From the IMG/VR virus record IMGVR_UViG_3300047369_000786, positions 1-25,879 of that record: a stretch of DNA of 25,879 nucleotides. One strand, written 5' to 3'. Source of the DNA: a virus. A model generated the notes under the pieces. The model saw only the letters and a program-made list of their open reading frames with translations, was not told where the DNA came from and did not search any database. Positions 18,206 through 24,503 of this stretch are shown in pieces. Both the position numbers and the translations under genes were made by a program. How positions within the stretch are numbered: the first letter of the stretch is position 1; each line of letters opens with the position of its first letter.

Positions 18206-20158
18206 CTAAACTATCACTGCTTTAACGTTTCCAACAGGATTAATTAGAAATGTAATATCAACCGTTGTGGTTGTTGCATTACTTATTTCTGTAGTTATTA
18301 CTTTTCCTGATGTAGCATCCCATAGTTGAACTATGATATCAGATGTTCCTAAATTATGAGTAATTGTATTAGCAGATCCTGCGATACCTGGTGTAAATGT
18401 TACAACTGCCTTACCATTTGTTATGGTAGATTTTACCCATTCTTTTGTAACGTATACATTATCTGGTTCAGTATCTATAGCAATTGTTGAGTCTCCTGGA
18501 TTCCATACATTTGTTATATCAGTCCATAATAAATGATTTCCATAAGTAGTATTTCCTTGATTTAAAGTATATGAAAGACTCGTCGATGTTAATTCAAACT
18601 CACCAGTAGGTCCTTGATTATATGTTCCGCCATTTATAAAAGCACCGTTTACTATTATTAGCCTTCCATCGTTATTTACGGTAATTCCAGGGAGTATTTC
18701 CATATCTCCCCATACAATATACATTGCGTTTTCAGGTATATTTAAATCAGACGTAATAGTGTGATATATTCCAAATCCACTTGAAGAAGCTCCACCTGCT
18801 GATACTACAACTACTCTTACGCTTGCTAAGTCTTGAGTAAATGTTAAATCTATTGAATCTGTGGTATAATTATCTATATCGCCATCTATTCTGTCTCCTG
18901 TGACAGTGTCTATTAAATCTACAACTACTCCGTTTGTACCTAATCCATGTGTTATTGTTTTTGTTACATTAGCGATAAAGTTTGTTGTTTCTACATATGA
19001 TGCATTTCCTGCGCCTCCTCCACAACATGGATAAGTTTTTTCATACTCCAGAGATACCATGACCTCTTCATTAAAACCTCCTGTGCTACTTCCTGCCGTA
19101 ACAGTACCTTTTACTACAAGAACGTCTCCTTCGTTAACGTCTATATCTAATCCACTTGTTTCTAAAAGAAAATAATTTCCATCAACGTTAGCTGTATTTA
19201 ATGTTAATATATTAGAACCTCCTGTTAAATCAACATAGTTCGTATCATCAGCTACTCCGTTTGGATCAATTAATTTACCAATACTCACTTCGTAATTGAA
19301 TAGAGCATCTACGCTTGCTGCCGTTGTGTCTAAATATTTTAGAGTTATGCTTTTAATCTTTAAGTCAAATTGAATAGGTAAAACTGAATTATGCGTACCT
19401 GTAGGACTTAAAACTCCAGCCCAGTCTACGTATTCAGGAACAGCCCCGGCTGCAAAATTGGTAATTAGACCCCATAGCATGTCTTTGGTAGTCATGGTAC
19501 TTCCTCCACCACCACCGCCATTACAGCATGTTAGTCTAAATATTTCTCCATTCTCATCTGTAAAGTATAAATCCTGCGTAGTTGGGGTATATGTAGTTGC
19601 AAGACCTGGGTCTCCGATCCACACTATACCTGATCCTGTAGATGGAGTTGGTGGTATACCGGGGCTACCGGTATTCTGTAATAACGTAAGAGCATATAAC
19701 GCACCTCCATTATCGGTTAAACTTACCCATCCTTTTCCATCTAAGTATCCTATAAAATCTTCCCCGAACTCAGGTCTTTGGTTTTGAATACCGGTATAAA
19801 TAATCTCTCCAGGTATTCCTACATTTGGCCAGTTATTAAAATCAGTATGTCTATATCTCTTAGCTTCTGCTACTTCTACTAAAAATGAATTACCTTCAGC
19901 TCTACCTTGGGAGTCTATATTAAATGTAGTTACTCCATTTAAGCTTACGCTAAGGTTGTTATCTACATTAATCTGTTTTACATTAATGTTATTTATGCCT
20001 TCTATGGCGTTAGTCGTTTCATTATAAGAAACGTTATTCAAAAACTCAAGTAAAGCAAGTGACAGGTCATTGAAATTGAGGTTAGATACCTCTATAATTG
20101 AACCTAAGCTTGAATTAGTTAATCTTCTTATATTTGAAAGTTTGGAATATATAGCCAT
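18206..20158 (-). CDS. Tail fibre protein with duplicated beta domain, 650 residues
   Basis: A fibre or fibre-tip protein. The N-terminal 40 residues include EVSNLNFNDLSLALLEFL, similar in pattern to the N-terminus of the 4632-8450 fibre (KVNFNFNKLLELG), which may be a common baseplate-docking helix. Two Cys-Cys/Gly linkers, CCNGGGGGGS near 211 and CCGGGAGN near 378, separate globular parts. A domain of about 55-60 residues occurs twice: TKTITHGLGTNGVVVDLID to about 451, starting near 396, and ANTITHNLGTSDIIVQLWD from about 593 to the C-terminus. Both share T-I-T-H-x-L-G-T, a V/I-rich strand, an Asp-rich turn and a V-x-V-x-V ending. This His-x-Leu-Gly domain is common in phage fibres. GC is higher than in neighbouring baseplate genes. 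AATAAATA lies 22 bases upstream. Confidence 0.82.
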   Translation of the reverse strand: MAIYSKLSNIRRLTNSSLGSIIEVSNLNFNDLSLALLEFLNNVSYNETTNAIEGINNINVKQINVDNNLSVSLNGVTTFNIDSQGRAEGNSFLVEVAEAKRYRHTDFNNWPNVGIPGEIIYTGIQNQRPEFGEDFIGYLDGKGWVSLTDNGGALYALTLLQNTGSPGIPPTPSTGSGIVWIGDPGLATTYTPTTQDLYFTDENGEIFRLTCCNGGGGGGSTMTTKDMLWGLITNFAAGAVPEYVDWAGVLSPTGTHNSVLPIQFDLKIKSITLKYLDTTAASVDALFNYEVSIGKLIDPNGVADDTNYVDLTGGSNILTLNTANVDGNYFLLETSGLDIDVNEGDVLVVKGTVTAGSSTGGFNEEVMVSLEYEKTYPCCGGGAGNASYVETTNFIANVTKTITHGLGTNGVVVDLIDTVTGDRIDGDIDNYTTDSIDLTFTQDLASVRVVVVSAGGASSSGFGIYHTITSDLNIPENAMYIVWGDMEILPGITVNNDGRLIIVNGAFINGGTYNQGPTGEFELTSTSLSYTLNQGNTTYGNHLLWTDITNVWNPGDSTIAIDTEPDNVYVTKEWVKSTITNGKAVVTFTPGIAGSANTITHNLGTSDIIVQLWDATSGKVITTEISNATTTTVDITFLINPVGNVKAVIV

Positions 20159-20180
20159 TTATCAGTCCTACTATTTTTTT

Positions 20181-20188
20181 TATTTATT
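20181..20188 (-). promoter_or_regulatory. AATAAATA late-promoter-like motif
   Basis: Minus-strand AATAAATA preceded by AG and followed by a run of A, 22 bases upstream of the ATG of the 650-residue fibre. It fits the same ATAAATAA pattern as the other start-proximal motifs. Confidence 0.42.
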
Positions 20189-20201
20189 CTAAAAAACATG
20201 G

Positions 20202-21530
20202 CTAATTATTACGAGACTTGTTTATTAGTTCGGTTTTATCGTCTATCTTAGATTCTTGAGAAAAGTTACCATCGAAAACCACACAATTTTTTAGATCAGC
20301 ATTTATTATATCATCTAAATTACTGTATATAGATGATGACGCTATCTCATTTAAATGTCCTCCATATTTACAATCAAATATTTTAGAATATTTTATATCA
20401 TTATTAGAGTGTAAATTACTTTCTTTTATATTAGAATTTCTAATAACGCACTGTTCAAATAGACAGTTTTCTAAATCTGCTTCTATACGACAGTTAAAGA
20501 AGTCCATTTCTGATAGAGAAAAGCCTTTTTTAATTCTGGCATCTTTTACTTGTACTCTTTTCCTAGCTGTATCGAAATTTATAACAGCCTTATTCATTTC
20601 ACAGCATGAGATTAATTCAAATAACTTATTTCTAATAACAGGGTAGTTAGACTCTATTAAAAAAGAATGTCTAGTTAAGTCAACTAAGAGATGTATATCT
20701 GGATAACTATGTTTAAAGGTATCGTATGTTTTAGTATTATCGATTATCCTTTGATATCTTTCAAGTAATTTTTGTATTTTTCTTTTTTCATCTACATTAA
20801 ATGAAAAATTATTTTTTAAAGTTTCATATAAATGCTCAGCTGTATAATTTATCAATTCAACTGATTCTTTTTTCTTTCTTTGATAATTCTTACCTCCAGC
20901 GTATTTAACCGATAGGTATCCATCCTGTATGTTAGAAAAATCGGTTCCGAAATTTGAAGATTTAGGAAAATTATATTCCATTGGATTCGCTTTTTCAAGT
21001 AAAGATCCTGTTAATCTACTTGCGTATAATTCTTTAGGATACACAAAAATCGCCTTACTCTGATGTATCTTTTGTTTTTCAGAAGAAGATTCTGGCCACA
21101 TTTTAAATATATTTCTTTCATTTATATTTAAAATATATTTAAACTTATTAAGAGTTTCAAGTCTATCTTTTAATCCTAGATCCATTTCATTTAATGAAAC
21201 TTTTATATTCATATTAGATCTACTATTTGTAAACCCATTTTCATTTATGAAATTCATACACTTTAACATGATATGAATACCTTCATGATATGGCATTAAA
21301 TCAGTATCTATTCTATTCATTTTATGTCCACCTTCGAAATCAGGAGATACATAAATCGCTTCGTCAACGAATTTTATTTTTGATTTATTAGCTAGCGGTA
21401 TTACATTTTTTCCTAAATATCTGCTTAATTTAGAAGATATTTTTTTCCTAGATAAAGGAGAAAAAAACTGAAAGGTAAATCCTATATTAGTATTATCAAA
21501 AAGAAACTTATTTTCTATATTATTATACAC
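20202..21530 (-). CDS. Amidoligase-like protein with C-terminal pentapeptide-like repeats
   Basis: A 442-residue protein starting at GTG (21530); a promoter-like GATAAATA 16 bases upstream supports this start. Residues 17-115 have the outline of phage proteins related to the amidoligase (ATP-grasp-like carboxylate-amine ligase) family: GFTFQFFSP (17-25), PDFEGGHKM (63-71), LMPYHEG (78-84) and NMNIKVSLNEMD (106-117). In the versions I recall, the first motif reads E-x-E and the last H-I-N-x-S; here the Glu and His positions are Thr/Gln and Asn, so catalysis may be lost. The middle is helical and Lys-rich (about 215-265). Residues about 338-423 read as pentapeptide-like repeats (FNCRIEADLENCLFEQC), suggesting a right-handed beta helix. 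It could modify or bind a virion or cell-wall component, or be a structural derivative. The family assignment is tentative. Confidence 0.5.
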   Translation of the reverse strand: MYNNIENKFLFDNTNIGFTFQFFSPLSRKKISSKLSRYLGKNVIPLANKSKIKFVDEAIYVSPDFEGGHKMNRIDTDLMPYHEGIHIMLKCMNFINENGFTNSRSNMNIKVSLNEMDLGLKDRLETLNKFKYILNINERNIFKMWPESSSEKQKIHQSKAIFVYPKELYASRLTGSLLEKANPMEYNFPKSSNFGTDFSNIQDGYLSVKYAGGKNYQRKKKESVELINYTAEHLYETLKNNFSFNVDEKRKIQKLLERYQRIIDNTKTYDTFKHSYPDIHLLVDLTRHSFLIESNYPVIRNKLFELISCCEMNKAVINFDTARKRVQVKDARIKKGFSLSEMDFFNCRIEADLENCLFEQCVIRNSNIKESNLHSNNDIKYSKIFDCKYGGHLNEIASSSIYSNLDDIINADLKNCVVFDGNFSQESKIDDKTELINKSRNN

Positions 21531-21546
21531 GAGTAATGTTTTTTAT

Positions 21547-21554
21547 TATTTATC
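21547..21554 (-). promoter_or_regulatory. GATAAATA late-promoter-like motif
   Basis: Minus-strand GATAAATA, preceded by AG and followed by ATAAAA, 16 bases upstream of the GTG start at 21530. It supports that start over any internal ATG. Confidence 0.42.
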
Positions 21555-21576
21555 CTATTCTCGTGAAAACTTTTTA

Positions 21577-21801
21577 CTAATTAACTATTTGAATAGACAC
21601 TTCGTCCTTATGTATCCATACTTCTTTTCCTGCCATAAATGCTGTTTCATCTAAATGATCATATAAATACGTTTTTGTAGGATATTTAGCCAGCTGATAA
21701 ACACCTATTTCGTATCTCCAAGCAAATTGAAATTCTTTTTTTACTATTAAGTCCGGTAAGGTGTCTAATTTATTGTTGTAATCTTTTATTATAACTTTCA
21801 T
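21577..21801 (-). CDS. Small hypothetical protein, 74 residues
   Basis: Not recognised. The product is soluble, with an N-terminal strand-like MKVIIKDYNN, aromatic residues FQFAWRYEIGVYQLAKY in the centre and a Lys/Asp-rich end. It is the first gene of the minus-strand cassette, 46 bases before the amidoligase-like gene, and diverges from the gp6-like gene across a 65-base gap. No ATAAATAA motif is seen in front of it on the minus strand, so it may be expressed from a different type of promoter. Confidence 0.6.
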   Translation of the reverse strand: MKVIIKDYNNKLDTLPDLIVKKEFQFAWRYEIGVYQLAKYPTKTYLYDHLDETAFMAGKEVWIHKDEVSIQIVN

Positions 21802-21841
21802 ACTTTAAAACTTTTATATATTATACTAAATAAAAATCAAA

Positions 21842-21849
21842 GATAAATA
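21842..21849 (+). promoter_or_regulatory. GATAAATA late-promoter-like motif
   Basis: Plus-strand GATAAATA followed by nine A residues, 17 bases upstream of the ATG of the gp6-like baseplate gene, in the divergent gap 21802-21866. It would drive the baseplate-terminase block to the right. Confidence 0.48.
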
Positions 21850-21866
21850 AAAAAAAATACACTTGA

Positions 21867-23528
21867 ATGGCTACAACAGCTTCGAATTGGAAAATATTTA
21901 AATCATTAGATTATTCTGTACAGTTAATGCTAAAGCAAACGATAGGATATCTGTCTACTAAATTTAATCAAAGTTTACAAGTATTTACAGCAGCTAGTCC
22001 ATTTGGACAACTTTTATTAGTTTTAGAAAACCTTAGTCAAATGATTTTCTACTATATAGAAGACTCTATAACTGAATTAAGCATGGAAGAAGCCACCAGA
22101 GTGTCTTCAATATATTCATTATCTACTTTAGCTGGTCATAGTCCAAGTAGAGCAATATCAGCTGGTGGTCAAATAGCTTTATCAACTACATCAAATTCAG
22201 CAACGGCTGATTTTGATACTATATTAATTCCAAACTTAACAAAATTAAAATCTAAAAATAATGGGTTAAATTATGTGATAAGCTTATCACAAGATGATAT
22301 AAAATTTTCAATGAAAGGAAGCACTAACGGAACCTCTATGAAAATACTTCAAGGAAACATAGAAACACAGACCCTAGTGGCTAAAGGAGTAGAGATTGAA
22401 AGTTTTTCTATAAATTCAGCTCAAAACTTTTTAGTTGATAATTATTTAGTTGAAGTCTATGTCAATGGAGAAAAATGGAAACGATTTAATTCAATATTAG
22501 ACATACCCAGAGGTGAAAAGGGTTACATTATAAAAACTGGAATCACAACAGGAGTTGATGTATTCTTTGGAAATGATTTTTTTGGAAAAGTACCAGTTGA
22601 AGGATCGGAGATAAAGGTTCAGTATTTAGTAAATAGCGGTGCTTCTGGAAACATTACAACCGAACAGGTTTCACAAGTCTTGTTTGAATGGGCCGATACT
22701 GGTTTTACTTTAACTGGAAAAGAAATAGATTTAAATGAATACGTTAAAATAGATACATTACATTCTCCACAATTTGGAGCTAACCCAGAGGATTCAGAAT
22801 TGACTCGATTACTTGCTCCAAAACAATCTAAAAGTTTTGCTTTAGTTAACATAGATCATTACATAGCTGTTTTAACTAGGCTTAAGATATTTTCTATCAT
22901 AAATGTTTTTTTAGATGAAAATGACAATAGAATGTTGAATTTATTTTTAGTTCCGGATATTAATAATCTATTTAATACAGGTCAAGATTATTTTAATGTA
23001 GATCCTTCTAAGTTTAAGTTAACTGAATTTAGAAAAAATGAAATATTGAGATATCTAAATATGACAGGTTCAAAGCTAATTTCAACAGACACTAAAATAG
23101 TAGACCCTACTATTACAAAATATGTAATTAATATAAATACAATCGTTTTCGATGATGTAGCCACTGAAGTAATAAAGAGAGACATATATAATAATCTAGG
23201 AAATTATTTTATATCTAACAAGAGACGAACTAGAATACCTAAAAGTGACTTAATAAAAATATTAGAGGAAGTAAATGGAATAGATTCAGTAAATGTTAAT
23301 GTAGTGTCTGAAAATAATGAAATAGCAGTTATAGAAGACCCTAACTCTCAACTAGTTGGATTAGATGAATTTAATGATATAATAATAAAAGATTATGAGC
23401 TTCCTATTATACAAGGAGGGTTTAAAGACAGATATGGAAATGAATATTCACAAGGTATTTCTGAACAAGCGTTAGGCTCAGTAAATATACAAATTAAAAA
23501 AATAGTGCCTAGGCCATTTGATAACTAA
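21867..23528 (+). CDS. Baseplate wedge protein, T4 gp6 / baseplate-J family
   Basis: A 553-residue baseplate wedge protein (T4 gp6 is 660). Hallmarks of the baseplate-J family are visible: a helical N-terminus, then SLSTLAGHSPSRAISAGGQIAL (about 86-107; the usual A-x-x-x-G-x-x-P-x-x-A-x-x-A-x-G pattern), a central VNSGASGNI near 255, and GANPEDSELTRLLAPK near 304-319, matching the G-x-x-x-E-x-x-x-x-x-R-x-P segment of the family. The C-terminal half has repeated alpha/beta modules (INTIVFDDVATEVIKRDIYN) like the domains that form the inner ring of the wedge. It would act in the ring around the tail tube that triggers sheath contraction. It begins 66 bases from the divergent minus-strand gene, and its stop overlaps the next ATG (TAATG). 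Confidence 0.85.
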   Translation: MATTASNWKIFKSLDYSVQLMLKQTIGYLSTKFNQSLQVFTAASPFGQLLLVLENLSQMIFYYIEDSITELSMEEATRVSSIYSLSTLAGHSPSRAISAGGQIALSTTSNSATADFDTILIPNLTKLKSKNNGLNYVISLSQDDIKFSMKGSTNGTSMKILQGNIETQTLVAKGVEIESFSINSAQNFLVDNYLVEVYVNGEKWKRFNSILDIPRGEKGYIIKTGITTGVDVFFGNDFFGKVPVEGSEIKVQYLVNSGASGNITTEQVSQVLFEWADTGFTLTGKEIDLNEYVKIDTLHSPQFGANPEDSELTRLLAPKQSKSFALVNIDHYIAVLTRLKIFSIINVFLDENDNRMLNLFLVPDINNLFNTGQDYFNVDPSKFKLTEFRKNEILRYLNMTGSKLISTDTKIVDPTITKYVININTIVFDDVATEVIKRDIYNNLGNYFISNKRRTRIPKSDLIKILEEVNGIDSVNVNVVSENNEIAVIEDPNSQLVGLDEFNDIIIKDYELPIIQGGFKDRYGNEYSQGISEQALGSVNIQIKKIVPRPFDN

Positions 23529-23773
23529 TGACTAAAGATAGTATATATAGAGCAGCTTATAATAGAAGAAAAAAGCTAATTAACACAGGATACCAGTACA
23601 AGGAAAATATTCTTAAAAAGACTATATCTAAGCAAATGTATGGAGTAAATGAAACATTAGACACATTTTTGAAAAATGTTAATGAAATAGTTTACGAAAA
23701 CATAGAAGCAGTAAAAACAATTAAGGTTTTTGCTAATCCAGCTTTAGACAAGTATGAAAGAGATATAAAATAA
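23528..23773 (+). CDS. Small basic hypothetical protein, 81 residues
   Basis: Not recognised. The ATG overlaps the gp6-like stop by one base (TAATG), which indicates translational coupling. The N-terminus is strongly basic (YNRRKKLIN), with predicted helices throughout and no membrane segment. It sits between a baseplate wedge gene and the terminase genes and could be a small baseplate or head-tail component or a DNA-binding accessory to packaging. Neither is shown by a motif. Confidence 0.65.
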   Translation: MTKDSIYRAAYNRRKKLINTGYQYKENILKKTISKQMYGVNETLDTFLKNVNEIVYENIEAVKTIKVFANPALDKYERDIK

Positions 23774-23790
23774 AGTATTAAAATTTAAAT

Positions 23791-24498
23791 ATGCTTAAAG
23801 ATAAAGATAATAGAAAGGCTTTAAAAAGCGAGATAGAAAGTCTATTAAGTGGAATAAATCACGATGAACATAATGAATTAAATGTAGATTCAGAATTACA
23901 TGAAGAAACTAAACCCGAAAGTCCTTATGATTTCGATGAAATGACACGTGAGTTTAATAAAAAAGCTAAAGATATAACCGATTCATTATTTGAATATTAT
24001 GTAGAATTAGGTATTTTAGAAGAAAACAATTATATAAAATTAAAAAAAGAAATGGACACAGTTAATATGTCTAATATTTTTTTTCAAATAAAAACTTTAA
24101 AAATTACCATAACTAAAATAATGGAGGAGATAACAACAGGTAATACTGCTCCTAGGTTAATGGAAGTATTCGGACAATTACAAGATAAATTAAAAACACT
24201 TGTTCAAACTCAAGCTAATCATATGTTATTTTTAGAAGAAACTTATAAAAATATAAACAATGATGATCCTAAGAACGGAAATAACACTTTAAATAATTCA
24301 AATCAAGAAGGGGAGTTTTTCATATCGGTTGGAACAAAAACAATGGTAGAAAGTTTACCTGAAAATTCTCAAGAATATGAAATAGATGATAGTCTAATAA
24401 ACCCGTCTAATAAAACTGAATTAATGAAAGAAAACAACATAAAAATAGAAGAAGACGATACGGATTCTGATTTTATAGACGTCACTGAAATAATTTAA
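23791..24498 (+). CDS. Probable small terminase subunit (T4 gp16-like position)
   Basis: A 235-residue acidic protein directly upstream (5 bases) of the large terminase. The central part, about residues 50-155, is nearly all helical (FDEMTREFNKKAKDITDSLF, then IFFQIKTLKITITKIMEEI and LMEVFGQLQDKLKTLVQTQ), compatible with the coiled-coil hairpin core of gp16-type small terminases that oligomerise into a ring and regulate the motor. The tail from about 160 is Asn/Asp/Glu-rich and probably disordered. T4 gp16 is 164 residues, so this one carries longer acidic ends. No helix-turn-helix is obvious. The call rests mainly on position and helical pattern. Confidence 0.62.
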   Translation: MLKDKDNRKALKSEIESLLSGINHDEHNELNVDSELHEETKPESPYDFDEMTREFNKKAKDITDSLFEYYVELGILEENNYIKLKKEMDTVNMSNIFFQIKTLKITITKIMEEITTGNTAPRLMEVFGQLQDKLKTLVQTQANHMLFLEETYKNINNDDPKNGNNTLNNSNQEGEFFISVGTKTMVESLPENSQEYEIDDSLINPSNKTELMKENNIKIEEDDTDSDFIDVTEII

Positions 24499-24503
24499 AG
24501 CCT

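Noticed and set aside
17117-19787. Several plus-strand open frames (17117-17332, 17852-18034, 19458-19787)
   Set aside because: They are antisense shadows of the two fibre genes, with Pro/Ser-rich low-complexity products derived from Gly/Thr-rich coding on the other strand.
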